A stretch of DNA of 64,000 bases from Amycolatopsis rubida (GTDB lineage: Bacteria > Actinomycetota > Actinomycetes > Mycobacteriales > Pseudonocardiaceae). This document shows, piece after piece, positions 25,781-34,860 of this stretch; the first letter of the stretch is position 1; each line of letters opens with the position of its first letter. A program made the position numbers and the translations under genes. The DNA lies in contig NZ_FOWC01000003.1 in the NCBI RefSeq assembly GCF_900115345.1, positions 434,001 through 498,000 of the forward strand, read 5' to 3'. The notes below the pieces were generated by a model, which saw nothing but the letters and a program-made list of their open reading frames with translations, was not told where the DNA came from and ran no database searches.

Positions 25781-27202
25781 ATGCGCACCGCGATCCTGTT
25801 CACCATGTGCGCCGGGATGTTCCTGGTGCAGCTCGACGTCACCGTCGTCAACGTCGCTCTCCCCACTCTCGGCGGCGAACTGCGCGCGAACGTTCCGCAG
25901 CTGCAGTGGGTGGTGGCCGGCTATTCGGTCGTGCTCGCCGCGTTGCTGCTGACCGGGGGAGCGCTCGGCGACGTGCTCGGGCACCGCGTCGTGGTGCTGA
26001 CCGGGCTGGGCGTTTTCGGGGCTGCTTCGGCGGCGTGCGGGCTGGCGCGGTCGGCGGGCTGGCTGGTCGCGGCCCGGGCGGTGCAAGGGGCCGGGGCGGC
26101 GTTGGTACTGCCGGGCACGATGGCGGTGATTGCCGGGACGTTCCCCGGCCGTGCGGAACGTGCCCGGGTACTGGGGGTCTGGGCCGGGATTTCGGCGCTC
26201 GCCTTGCCTGCCGGACCGTTGCTGGGCGGGATTCTCGTGCAGACGGCCGGATGGCGGCCGGTGTTCTGGCTGAATGTTCCCATCGTCGCCGCGGCGGCCG
26301 TCGCGACCCGGCGGCTGGTGCCGCCGGATGTCCGGAAACGGGGCCGCGTGGACGTTCCCGGGGCGGCGACCGCTGCGTTAGCGCTCGGCTCCGGGGTGTA
26401 CGCGGTGATCGCGAAGACACCGTGGGCCGGGTTGCTCGCGGTGGCGGCGGCGGTGGCGTTCGTGGTGGTGGAACGGCGCGCTCCGGCGCCGATGCTGCCG
26501 TTGCCGCTGTTGCGCTCGCGGCAGACGGCGGGCGCGAACCTGGTGTCCGCGGCGATGAACTTCGTCGGCCTGGGTTCGGTGCTGGTGTTCACGCTCTACT
26601 CGCAGGACGTGCTCGACGCGGACCCGATCGCCGCGGCCGCCGCGGTGCTGCCCATGTTCGTCCCGATGGTGCTGCTCGGCCCGGTTTCCGGACGGCTCAC
26701 CGCGAGGTTCGGCTCGCGCCCGCAGATCGTGGCCGGGCTCCTGCTCGGCGTCGCGGCGATGCTGAACCTGCTGCGGATCGGCCCCGGCACCGGGTACTGG
26801 ACGCTGCTGCCGACGCTGTTGGTGCTCAGCGCCGGGATGGGACTGCTGACCGCCGCCGTGGTGACTGCCGCGGTCGCCGACGCGCCTGGGGAGCGGGCGG
26901 GCATCGCGGGCGGGTTCAACAACGCGGCGCGACAGGCGGGCGGCGCGCTCGGCGTGGCGGTTTTCGGTGCGGTGGCGGGAGAACCGGCGGCGCACGCGTC
27001 GTTCGTGCACGGCCTGCACTTGCTGGGGCTCGGGTCGGCTGGGCTGTGGCTCGCGGCTGCGGTGCTCGCGGTGGTGACGGTGCACGGCCGGGGCAGGGCG
27101 AAAGCGAGTTGCGGCGACAGGTTAACCTGGAGTCAGCAAGGCGTCGATCCGGCCATCACCGGGGAGCCTCCGGAAGAACCGGGCGGTCGCCGCCCGCAGT
27201 AG
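25781..27202 (+). CDS. DHA2-type MFS drug exporter
   Basis: A 473-residue transporter with about 14 membrane segments. TM1 carries LDVTVVNVALPTL, typical of EmrB/QacA (DHA2) drug:H+ antiporters, and WVVAGYSVVLAALLLTGGAL with GDVLGHR gives motif A. The start ATG 25781 is chosen over upstream in-frame Met codons, which lie in the divergent ArsR gene. The last 25 or so residues, after VTVHGRGRAK, are encoded inside the ileS T-box leader, giving a hydrophilic tail ending at 27202. It is probably controlled by the divergent ArsR protein. The substrate is unknown. Confidence 0.9.
   Translation: MRTAILFTMCAGMFLVQLDVTVVNVALPTLGGELRANVPQLQWVVAGYSVVLAALLLTGGALGDVLGHRVVVLTGLGVFGAASAACGLARSAGWLVAARAVQGAGAALVLPGTMAVIAGTFPGRAERARVLGVWAGISALALPAGPLLGGILVQTAGWRPVFWLNVPIVAAAAVATRRLVPPDVRKRGRVDVPGAATAALALGSGVYAVIAKTPWAGLLAVAAAVAFVVVERRAPAPMLPLPLLRSRQTAGANLVSAAMNFVGLGSVLVFTLYSQDVLDADPIAAAAAVLPMFVPMVLLGPVSGRLTARFGSRPQIVAGLLLGVAAMLNLLRIGPGTGYWTLLPTLLVLSAGMGLLTAAVVTAAVADAPGERAGIAGGFNNAARQAGGALGVAVFGAVAGEPAAHASFVHGLHLLGLGSAGLWLAAAVLAVVTVHGRGRAKASCGDRLTWSQQGVDPAITGEPPEEPGGRRPQ
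27123..27128 (+). promoter_or_regulatory. -10 element for the ileS leader
   Basis: TAACCT fits the actinobacterial TAnnnT -10 form and lies about ten bases upstream of the T-box start, within the 3' end of the MFS gene. No convincing -35 is seen. Confidence 0.4.
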
Positions 27203-27350
27203 AACCGGACGGGTGCGGCCCGTGACAGCCGCGCGACGAGTGGCCCGGGAGCAGCGCGCCGGGCAAGCGGGGTGGTACCGCGTGACGCGCGAGCGTCTCG
27301 TCCCCGTGTGGGTGGTCGCCGGCCGCCCGTACGAGCGACGAACGCAAGGA
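27138..27350 (+). promoter_or_regulatory. ileS T-box riboswitch
   Basis: A tRNA-Ile-sensing leader. The short stem I carries the ATC isoleucine specifier (27155-27157, in GGCCATCACC). The linker GGAAGAACC and AGTAGAACCGGACGGGT follow. The T-box core GGGTGGTACCGCG is at 27270-27282, matching the family consensus, and is followed by a GC-rich helix (GACGCGCGAGCGTC). No terminator T-run is present and the ileS ribosome site AAGGAG is near, so control is probably at translation initiation, as known for actinobacterial ileS T-boxes. Confidence 0.9.
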
Positions 27351-27358
27351 GCACCCGG

Positions 27359-30300
27359 ATGTACCCCCAGGCTTCGCCGGGCGGAGAGACCACGGTCCCG
27401 TCCCAGCCGTCGTTCCCCGCGCTGGAGGAGAGCGTCCTCGCGTACTGGGAGAGCGACCGGACCTTCCAGGCGACCGTCGACGCCCGCCCCGAGGGCACGA
27501 ACGGCGACAACGAGTACGTCTTCTACGACGGCCCGCCCTTCGCCAACGGCCTGCCGCATTACGGGCACCTGCTCACCGGGTACGTGAAGGACATCGTCCC
27601 GCGCTACCAGACGATGAAGGGCAAGCACGTCGAACGGCGGTTCGGCTGGGACACCCACGGCCTGCCCGCCGAACTCGAAGCGATGCGGCAGCTCGGGATC
27701 ACCGAGACGACCGAGATCGAAGAGATGGGCATCGCGAAGTTCAACGAGGCCTCGCGCGAATCCGTGCTGCGCTACACCGACGAATGGCGCGACTACGTGA
27801 CGCGCCAGGCCCGCTGGGTCGACTTCGACAACGACTACAAGACGCTCGACGTCACCTACATGGAGTCGGTGCTCTGGGCGTTCAAACGGTTGTGGGACAA
27901 GGGACTCGTCTACGAGGGCTACCGGGTCCTGCCCTACTGCTGGCGCGACGCGACGCCGCTGTCCAACCACGAGCTGGGCATGGACGCCGACGTCTACCGC
28001 AACCGGCAGGACCCGGCCGTCACGGTCGGATTCCGGCTGGAGGGCAACGACAACGACCTCGACGGCACGCACCTGCTGATCTGGACCACGACCCCGTGGA
28101 CGCTGCCGGCCAACCTCGCGACCGCGGTGCACCCCGAGGTCGAGTACGTCGTGGTGGAGACCGAAACCCAGCCGGGCAAACGCTTCCTGCTCGGCGAGGC
28201 GCGGCTGGCCGCGTACGCCCGGGAACTCGGCGAGGAGCCGACAGTCGTCGCGCGCTACACCGGCGCGCAGCTGGCCGGGGCCCGGTACGCGCCGCCGTTC
28301 CCGTATTTCGCCGGGCTGGAGAACGGTCACCGCGTCCTGCTGGCGGACTTCGTCACCACCGAGGACGGCACCGGGATCGTGCACCTCGCGCCGTACGGCG
28401 CCGACGACAAGACGGCGACCGACGCGGCCGGGATCGTCCCGCCGACCCCGGTGGACGCGCACGGCAAGTTCGACGCCACCGTGCCGGACTACGCCGGGCA
28501 GCAGGTGTTCGACGCGAACCCGGACATCGTGAAGGACCTCAAGAACGGCACCGGCGGCGCGGCGGCGCAGGGCGCGGTGCTGCTGCGGCACGAGACCTAC
28601 GACCACTCGTACCCGCACTGCTGGCGCTGCCGGAACCCGCTGATCTACAAGCCGGTGTCGTCGTGGTTCGTCGCGGTGACACAGTTCAAGGACCGGATGG
28701 TCGAGCTGAACCAGCAGATCACCTGGTACCCGGAGAACGTCAAGGACGGCCAGTTCGGCAAGTGGCTGGAGAACGCCATCGACTGGTCGATCTCCCGCAA
28801 CCGCTACTTCGGCACGCCGATCCCGGTGTGGCGCTCGGACGACCCGGCCTACCCGCGCATCGACGTCTACGGCTCGCTGGACGAGCTGGAGGCCGACTTC
28901 GGCGTCCGGCTGGACAACCTGCACCGGCCCTACATCGACGAGCTGACCCGGCCGAACCCGGACGACCCGACCGGCAGGTCCACCATGCGCCGCGTGCCGG
29001 ACGTGCTCGACGTGTGGTTCGACTCCGGGTCGATGCCCTACGCCCAGGTGCACTATCCGTTCGAGAACCGCGAATGGTTCGAGCACCACTACCCGAGCGA
29101 CTTCATCGTCGAGTACATCGGGCAGACCCGCGGCTGGTTCTATCTGCTGCACGTGCTCGCGACCGCGCTGTTCGACCGGCCGGCGTTCCGCACCTGCGTG
29201 TCGCACGGCATCGTGCTCGGCTCCGACGGCCAGAAGATGTCGAAGTCGCTGCGGAACTACCCGGACGTCAACGAGGTCTTCGACCGCGACGGGTCCGACG
29301 CCATGCGGTGGTACCTCATGGCGAGCCCGATCCTGCGCGGCGGCAACCTCGTCGTGACCGACCGGGGGATCCGCGACGCGGTCCGCCAGGCCGTGCTGCC
29401 GCTGTGGAACTCGTACTACTTCCTCGCCCTGTACGCGAATGCCGAAGGCAAGCAGGGGCAGTGGCGCACGGATTCCACGCACCTGCTCGACCGGTACGTG
29501 CTGGCGAAGACGCACGAACTCGTCACCGACGTCGAGTCCGCGATGGACGGCTACGACATCGCGGGCGCGTGCCAGACCGTGCGGGACTTCCTCGAAGTGC
29601 TGACGAACTGGTACGTCCGCCGGTCGCGCGACCGGTTCTGGGCGGGCGAGCAGGACGCGATCGACACGCTGCACACGGTGCTGGAGGTGACCTGCCGGGT
29701 CATCGCGCCGCTGCTGCCGCTCACCACCGAAACGGTGTGGCGCGGGCTGACCGGCGGCCGTTCGGTGCACCTGGCCGACTGGCCGAACGCGCTCGACCTG
29801 CCCGCCGACGCCGCGCTGGTGACCGCGATGGACAAGGTGCGGCAGGTGGCGTCGTCGGCGCTGGCGCTGCGCAAGGCGAACAAGCTGCGGGTGCGGCTGC
29901 CGCTGGCGAAGCTCGTGGTCGCGGCCGAGGAGGTCGAACCGCTGCGCGGGTTCACCGAGATCCTCCGGGACGAGGTGAACGTGAAGTCGGTGGAGCTGAC
30001 CACCGACGTCGCCGCGCACGGCTCGTTCGAGGTCGCGGTGAACGCGCGGGCGGCCGGTCCGCGGCTGGGCAAGGCCGTGCAGCAGGTGATCAAGGCGGTC
30101 AAGGCGGGCGACTGGACGACCAACGAGTCCGGCGCGGTCGTGGCGGCGGGCGTCGAACTGGCCGACGGCGAATACGACCGGCGGCTGGTGGCCGCGGGCG
30201 GCGGCGCGGCGGCCGAACTGCCCGGCGGGGCCGGCCTGGTCGTGCTGGACACCGAGGTCACCGAGGACCTGGCGAACGAGGGTTTGGCGCGCGACCTGGT

Positions 30301-30526
30301 CCGCGTGGTCCAGCAGGCCCGCCGCGAGGCCGGTCTCGACGTCGGCGACCGGATCTCGCTGACCGTGGACGCCACCGGCGAGGTGACGGCCGCGGTGCGC
30401 GAGCACGAGGAGTTCGTGGCGTCCGAGACGCTCGCGACGTCGGTGTCCTACGGCGAGGTGGCCGAGGGCTTCGACGGCACGGTCGGCGAGGGCGTGAAGG
30501 TGCGCGTGGCGGTCGCGAAGGCGTGA
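27359..30526 (+). CDS. ileS: isoleucyl-tRNA synthetase
   Basis: Class I synthetase charging tRNA-Ile. It has 1055 residues from ATG 27359, which has AAGGAG seven bases upstream; earlier frame sequence is the T-box. The HIGH-type motif is HYGH (in [14 protein letters not shown]) near residue 63. The editing CP1 domain contains [16 protein letters not shown] near residue 240. The KMSKS motif is in [17 protein letters not shown] near residue 625. The C-terminal anticodon and DUF5915-like region follows. The length and [12 protein letters not shown] motif are of the long eukaryotic-like IleRS type (IleS2), which is often mupirocin-resistant. Confidence 0.96.
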   Translation: MYPQASPGGETTVPSQPSFPALEESVLAYWESDRTFQATVDARPEGTNGDNEYVFYDGPPFANGLPHYGHLLTGYVKDIVPRYQTMKGKHVERRFGWDTHGLPAELEAMRQLGITETTEIEEMGIAKFNEASRESVLRYTDEWRDYVTRQARWVDFDNDYKTLDVTYMESVLWAFKRLWDKGLVYEGYRVLPYCWRDATPLSNHELGMDADVYRNRQDPAVTVGFRLEGNDNDLDGTHLLIWTTTPWTLPANLATAVHPEVEYVVVETETQPGKRFLLGEARLAAYARELGEEPTVVARYTGAQLAGARYAPPFPYFAGLENGHRVLLADFVTTEDGTGIVHLAPYGADDKTATDAAGIVPPTPVDAHGKFDATVPDYAGQQVFDANPDIVKDLKNGTGGAAAQGAVLLRHETYDHSYPHCWRCRNPLIYKPVSSWFVAVTQFKDRMVELNQQITWYPENVKDGQFGKWLENAIDWSISRNRYFGTPIPVWRSDDPAYPRIDVYGSLDELEADFGVRLDNLHRPYIDELTRPNPDDPTGRSTMRRVPDVLDVWFDSGSMPYAQVHYPFENREWFEHHYPSDFIVEYIGQTRGWFYLLHVLATALFDRPAFRTCVSHGIVLGSDGQKMSKSLRNYPDVNEVFDRDGSDAMRWYLMASPILRGGNLVVTDRGIRDAVRQAVLPLWNSYYFLALYANAEGKQGQWRTDSTHLLDRYVLAKTHELVTDVESAMDGYDIAGACQTVRDFLEVLTNWYVRRSRDRFWAGEQDAIDTLHTVLEVTCRVIAPLLPLTTETVWRGLTGGRSVHLADWPNALDLPADAALVTAMDKVRQVASSALALRKANKLRVRLPLAKLVVAAEEVEPLRGFTEILRDEVNVKSVELTTDVAAHGSFEVAVNARAAGPRLGKAVQQVIKAVKAGDWTTNESGAVVAAGVELADGEYDRRLVAAGGGAAAELPGGAGLVVLDTEVTEDLANEGLARDLVRVVQQARREAGLDVGDRISLTVDATGEVTAAVREHEEFVASETLATSVSYGEVAEGFDGTVGEGVKVRVAVAKA

Positions 30527-30591
30527 TCTGACGCGGTCCCGCCCCTGAGTACGGGTGCCCCGGGCGCGCGGTCCCGCTGGGGTGAACGTCT

Positions 30592-30639
30592 GTGAGGGGA
30601 ACTCTCAGGGAATCAGATTTCCCTCAGGGTTCCCCTCAC
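30592..30639. repeat. 48-bp hairpin repeat, copy 1
   Basis: GTGAGGGGAAC (30592-30602) pairs perfectly with GTTCCCCTCAC (30629-30639), and an inner AGGGAA pairs with TTCCCT around TCAGAT. The sequence is closely related to 52070-52116. It lies 66 bp after ileS in the 212-bp spacer before the permease, which otherwise contains nothing recognisable. It may double as a terminator. Confidence 0.65.
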
Positions 30640-30738
30640 GTACCTCAGCGGGAGTGGGGAGAGCCGCGCCCAGCCGGGGACTGCGGACGGGCGTGCCTCG
30701 GCTCCGGCGCCCGGGCAAGCGTCTGCTAGGGATTCCCC

Positions 30739-32130
30739 ATGACTTCAGAAGCCGCCGCCGAACCGGCCGCCGAGGGGCTGGCCGCCGGCTTGCGCCAGCG
30801 GCACCTCGCCATGCTCGCGATGGGCGGCGTGATCGGTTCGGGATTGTTCGTCAGCTCCGGCGTCGGGATCAAGCTCGCCGGGCCCGCCGTCGTGCTGTCC
30901 TTCGTGCTCGCCGGCACGCTCGCGATGCTGGTCATGCGCATGATGGCGGAAATGGCCGCCGCGATCCCGTCCAGCGGGTCCTTCTCGGTGCACGCCGAGC
31001 GCGCGTTCGGGCCGTGGGCCGGGTTCGCCATCGGCTGGCTGTACTGGGCCGCGCTCGTGGTCGTGCTCGCGGTCGAGGCCACCGCGGCCGCGATCATCGT
31101 CAACAGCTGGCTGCCCGGCGTTCCGCAGTGGGCGCTGGTCCTGCTCTTCATGGCCGTGCTGACCGCGGTCAACTTCACGGCGGTGTCCCGTTTCGGCGAA
31201 CTCGAGTTCTGGCTGGCGCTGATCAAGGTCGTGGCGGTCGTGGCTTTCCTGGTCCTCGGCGTGCTCGCGTTCCTCGGCGTGCTCCCGGGAACGTCTTTCG
31301 CCGGAACGGCCAATCTCCTCGGCAACGGCGGGCTGCTGCCCCACGGATGGCAGGGCGTCGGCGCCGGTTTGCTCGCGGTGGTCTTCAGCTTCGGCGGCCT
31401 GGAAGTGGTGACCATCGCGGCCGCCGAGTCCGACGACCCCGCGCACGCTGTCGGCAAGGCGGTCCGCAACGCGGTCGTGCGGATTTCGGTGTTCTACATC
31501 GGTTCCATGCTGGTCATCGTCTCGCTGTTGCCGTGGCCGAGTGTCCAAACCGGACAGAGCCCGTTCGCCGCGGTGCTCGAACGGATCGGGATCCCGGCGA
31601 CCGGGCAGATCATGAACGTGGTCGTGCTGTTCGCCTTGCTGTCCACGCTGAACACCAACATGTACGGCGCGGCCCGTATGGTGTACTCGCTGGCGCGCCG
31701 CGGCCACGCGCCGCGCGCACTGGCCAAAGTGGACCGCAACGGCGTGCCGAGCTTCGCGGTCGCCGCTTCGGTGCTCTTCGGGTTCGTTGCCGTGGCGCTG
31801 AACGCGCTCTGGCCGGACACCGTCTTCCAGTACCTGCTCAACGCGGTCGGCTCGGTGCTGCTGATCGTGTGGATCCTGGTCGCCTGCACGCAGTTGCGGG
31901 TGCGCAAGCAGCTGGAACGCACCGCGCCGGAGAGCCGCACCGTGCGCATGTGGGGCTTCCCGTACCTGACCTGGGCGACGCTCGCCGCGATGGTCGCGAT
32001 CCTGGCGGTGATGACCGGCGACCCCGCCGCCCGGATCCAGCTGATCAGCTCGGGCGTCCTGGTCGCGGCGCTGGTCGCGGCCGGGATCTGCGGGCAACGC
32101 GCCCGCCGGAAATCCGACCAAACTGTATAA
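30739..32130 (+). CDS. APC-family amino-acid permease
   Basis: A 463-residue transporter with 12 predicted membrane segments. The N-terminal signature QRHLAMLAMGGVIGSGLFVSS (about residues 20-40) is typical of the amino-acid transporter (AAT) subgroup, including GABA and proline permeases. EMAAAIPSSGSFSVHAERAFGPW (about 73-95) and NMYGAARMVYSLARRGHAP (about 308-326) also fit. The substrate cannot be told, and proximity to ileS does not prove isoleucine transport. A possible GGGATTCCCC-type region, but no clear ribosome site, precedes ATG 30739. Confidence 0.92.
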   Translation: MTSEAAAEPAAEGLAAGLRQRHLAMLAMGGVIGSGLFVSSGVGIKLAGPAVVLSFVLAGTLAMLVMRMMAEMAAAIPSSGSFSVHAERAFGPWAGFAIGWLYWAALVVVLAVEATAAAIIVNSWLPGVPQWALVLLFMAVLTAVNFTAVSRFGELEFWLALIKVVAVVAFLVLGVLAFLGVLPGTSFAGTANLLGNGGLLPHGWQGVGAGLLAVVFSFGGLEVVTIAAAESDDPAHAVGKAVRNAVVRISVFYIGSMLVIVSLLPWPSVQTGQSPFAAVLERIGIPATGQIMNVVVLFALLSTLNTNMYGAARMVYSLARRGHAPRALAKVDRNGVPSFAVAASVLFGFVAVALNALWPDTVFQYLLNAVGSVLLIVWILVACTQLRVRKQLERTAPESRTVRMWGFPYLTWATLAAMVAILAVMTGDPAARIQLISSGVLVAALVAAGICGQRARRKSDQTV

Positions 32131-32256
32131 CGACCTATACGGCCCGCCGTTGATCACGAATTCCTCGCGTTTCCCGAGGTAACGCCCGCTTCGGCGCAGC
32201 GATGGAAAGCTGAGCGAGGGACGCGGGCGGACCGCGTGGGCGAGGGGGAGGCGACG

Positions 32257-33858
32257 GTGAGTCCTGCCGGGAAGAAGGGCGTGCTGATCGGGGGCGCGCT
32301 GGCCGTGGTCGCGATCGTCGTGGCAGCGGTCGTGCTGCTCAGCGGCGGGGGATCGACGGCGGCCTCGCCAGGTTCGGAGCCAGGGTCAACCGCCGCGGAG
32401 CCGAACGACCCGGCCTCGGCCGCTCGCGGATACCTGCTCGCCTTCGCCACGAAGGACGCCGACACCGCCAGCAAGGCCACCGACGCTCCGGCGGACGCCT
32501 CTTCCGCGCTGCAGGACGCCTGGGCGACGCTGCGGCCCAAGGAACTGACCGCCAAGCTCGGCGACGTCGGCGCGGCGCAGGGCGGCAAGGCCACGGCCGC
32601 CTACACAATCACCTGGAACCTCGGCCCCGGCCACACCTGGACCTACACCGGCAGTCTCGGGCTCGTCCAGGCACAGGGCACGTGGCGGGTCCACTGGGCG
32701 CCGACGGTGCTGCACCCCAAGCTGGAAGCGGGGCAGCGGCTGGCGATCGCGTCCTCGGACGTCCCGGCAGTGGTCGACCGCGACGGCAAACCGCTCGTCG
32801 TCTCCGGCGGAGGAGGGCTGAAGCTCGCTGACGAGAAGGCGTTCCCGCTGCTCCGTTCGGCGCTCACCGGGCACGGGCAGGCGTCCGAAGCGTTCGCGGT
32901 GGAGCGCGTGGACGCCACGGGCAAGAATCTGGAGACGCTGTTCGGCAACCCCGAAGGCGACCACAAACCGGCCGCCACCGGGCTCAGCGTCGCGACCCAG
33001 AAGGCGGCCCAGGCAGCGGTCGACGGGTATCACGGCAAGGCCGTCCTGGTCGCCGTCCAGCCGTCGTCCGGCGACGTGCTCGCGGTGGCGCAGAACGGCA
33101 GCGTCACCAACGCCGCGTCGGCGTTCAGCGGCCAGTACGCGCCGGGGTCGACGTTCAAGATCGTCACCGCGACCGCGGCGCTGGAAGCCGGCCTGGTCAC
33201 GCCGGATTCCTCGGTTCCGTGCCCGCTGACCGACCGGATCGGCACCCGCACGCTCTCCAACGAGGGTTTCGACCTCGGCACGACCACCGTGCACCAGGCG
33301 TTCGCGAAGTCCTGCAACACCACGTTCGGCAGGCTCGCTTCGCAGCTGCCCGCCGACGGGCTCGCGAAGGCGGCCGCCCAGTTCGGCCTCAACGCCGACT
33401 TCGCGATCGAGGGCCTGTCCACCGAGATGGGCCGCGTCGACCCGGCGGCGAACGCGGACGAACAGGTCGAGGACGGCATCGGCCAGGGAAAGGTGCAGGT
33501 CAGCCCGATGGGGGCGGCGGTGATGGCGGCGACCGCGGCGTCCGGGCGCGCGGTCGTGCCACGGCTGTGGGAAGGCGGCACCAAGGTCGGCACCGGCTAC
33601 CAGCCGCCCTCGGGTTCGGTGCTGGCCGCGTTGCGCGGGATGATGCGCGAGGTCGTCACCGGCGGCACCGCGACCGGCCTGGCGCACTCCGGCTCGGTGT
33701 TCGGCAAGACCGGCACCGCGCAGTTCGGCGACGGCGCGGAGGCACACGGCTGGTTCGCCGGCTATCGCGGCGACCTGGCGTTCGCGGTGTTCCTGGAGGG
33801 GGCCAACGACTCCAAACCGGCCGTCTCGCTGGGCGCGAAGTTCCTCGACGCGCTGTAA
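32257..33858 (+). CDS. penicillin-binding transpeptidase with NTF2-like domain
   Basis: A membrane-anchored D,D-transpeptidase for peptidoglycan cross-linking. I prefer GTG 32257 (GGGGGAGG eight bases upstream), giving 533 residues; GTG 32236 is the alternative. It has a signal anchor (residues 7-30), an NTF2-like MecA_N domain (about 45-150), a shortened linker in place of the usual dimerisation domain, then the transpeptidase domain. The active-site triad is visible: STFK (YAPGSTFKIVT, near residue 300), SCN (AKSCNTTFG, near residue 352) and KTGTAQ (near residue 486). It is likely an accessory class B PBP. It lacks an obvious partner SEDS gene nearby. Confidence 0.92.
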   Translation: MSPAGKKGVLIGGALAVVAIVVAAVVLLSGGGSTAASPGSEPGSTAAEPNDPASAARGYLLAFATKDADTASKATDAPADASSALQDAWATLRPKELTAKLGDVGAAQGGKATAAYTITWNLGPGHTWTYTGSLGLVQAQGTWRVHWAPTVLHPKLEAGQRLAIASSDVPAVVDRDGKPLVVSGGGGLKLADEKAFPLLRSALTGHGQASEAFAVERVDATGKNLETLFGNPEGDHKPAATGLSVATQKAAQAAVDGYHGKAVLVAVQPSSGDVLAVAQNGSVTNAASAFSGQYAPGSTFKIVTATAALEAGLVTPDSSVPCPLTDRIGTRTLSNEGFDLGTTTVHQAFAKSCNTTFGRLASQLPADGLAKAAAQFGLNADFAIEGLSTEMGRVDPAANADEQVEDGIGQGKVQVSPMGAAVMAATAASGRAVVPRLWEGGTKVGTGYQPPSGSVLAALRGMMREVVTGGTATGLAHSGSVFGKTGTAQFGDGAEAHGWFAGYRGDLAFAVFLEGANDSKPAVSLGAKFLDAL

Positions 33859-33884
33859 GGGCTCACGACACGCACACGCTCAGG

Positions 33885-33930
33885 CCCGCGCCGACCGCTG
33901 CCGGTGAGAACCGGCATAGCCACTCACGAC
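33885..33930 (+). repeat. 46-bp palindromic repeat, copy 6, left arm decayed
   Basis: The inner CCGGTGAGAACCGG, then CATAGC and the right arm CACTCACGAC, are intact. The left arm (CGCGCCGACC) has lost similarity. It is the first of a pair 43 bp apart in the PBP-ArsR spacer. Confidence 0.65.
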
Positions 33931-33973
33931 CGCACCGGCGAAGGCGCAACGCGGCGCAGGCAGGCCTCCAGGG

Positions 33974-34019
33974 GCCGTGAGTGCTGCTGCCGGTTCTCAC
34001 CGGCATAGCCACTCACGCC
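33974..34019 (+). repeat. 46-bp palindromic repeat, copy 7
   Basis: Arms GCCGTGAGTG and CACTCACGCC flank the inner CCGGTTCTCACCGG and CATAGC. The inner 14-mer is the exact reverse complement of that in copy 6, while CATAGCCACTCACG on the right is identical in both, showing inner-segment inversion. Confidence 0.8.
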
Positions 34020-34065
34020 CGACTCTTCGGCCGCCGCCGAACGCTGCCCGCTCTACCCTCCCTGT

Positions 34066-34761
34066 ATGGAAACCGTCGCACTGGCCGAGGTCGCCGCCGT
34101 GCTCGCCGACCCGAGCCGCGCGACCATGTGTCTCGCGCTGCTCGACGGCCGCGCCTGGACGGTCGGCGAACTGGCCGCCGCGGCGCGGATCGCGGTCTCG
34201 ACGGCCAGCGAGCACGTGACGCGGCTGGCCGAGGCCGGGTTCGTCGCCCGGGTGAAGCAGGGGCGGCACGCGTACGTGCGGCTCGCGAATCCGCGGGTCG
34301 CGGAGCTGATCGAGCATCTGGCGCAGCATGCCGAACTGAAACGGCCGTCCGGGCTGCGGACTTCGTTGCGGGTGCGGCGGTTGTCGTTCGCGCGCAGTTG
34401 CTACGACCATCTCGCCGGGACGCTCGGTGTCGCCTTGCGCGACGGGATGGTCGAGCGGGGCCTGATCGACGTGTCGGACGGGCTCGCGCTCACCGACGCC
34501 GGACGCGACGTGCTGGCCGATCTCGGCGTCGCGGTGCCGGACCGGCCGCGGCGGCCGCTGCTGCGTGACTGTCTGGATTGGACAGAGCGGCGGGAACACC
34601 TCGCGGGCGCGGTTCCGGCGGCGGTGCTGGAGCGGGCGGTCGAAGCCGGATGGCTGACGCGGGACCAGCAGCGCGCGATCCGGGTCCTGCCCGGTGCGCG
34701 GGGTCCGTTCGCCGCGCTGGGTGTCGATCTGGCGACGGTGAGTGCCGCCGAGGCTTCGTAA
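34066..34761 (+). CDS. ArsR-family winged-helix regulator, second paralogue
   Basis: A 231-residue regulator with an N-terminal wHTH (VLADPSRATMCLALLDGRAW, then ARIAVSTASEHVTRLAEAGF) and a C-terminal domain carrying RSCYDHLAGTLGVAL and RRPLLRDCLDWTERREHLAG. It is paralogous to the 24961-25716 protein, with the Cys-Tyr-Asp-His and Cys-Leu-Asp-Trp motifs conserved. No divergent target is adjacent; the downstream antiporter starts 99 bp later in the same direction and might be controlled. Third-position composition is like its neighbours. Confidence 0.88.
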   Translation: METVALAEVAAVLADPSRATMCLALLDGRAWTVGELAAAARIAVSTASEHVTRLAEAGFVARVKQGRHAYVRLANPRVAELIEHLAQHAELKRPSGLRTSLRVRRLSFARSCYDHLAGTLGVALRDGMVERGLIDVSDGLALTDAGRDVLADLGVAVPDRPRRPLLRDCLDWTERREHLAGAVPAAVLERAVEAGWLTRDQQRAIRVLPGARGPFAALGVDLATVSAAEAS

Positions 34762-34860
34762 CACACCGGCGAGGTCCCCCGGACCGGTGGTGCGCGCACG
34801 GGAACCGGACACCGCCTCACTATTCTGGACGCCTGCGGGCGACAGGAGGGAGGCGGAGGG

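Noticed and set aside
27122..30406. 1094-residue open frame on the minus strand over ileS
   Set aside because: It is the complement of ileS, rich in Arg, His, Gly and Val with no domain. Such shadows are expected at this GC content.
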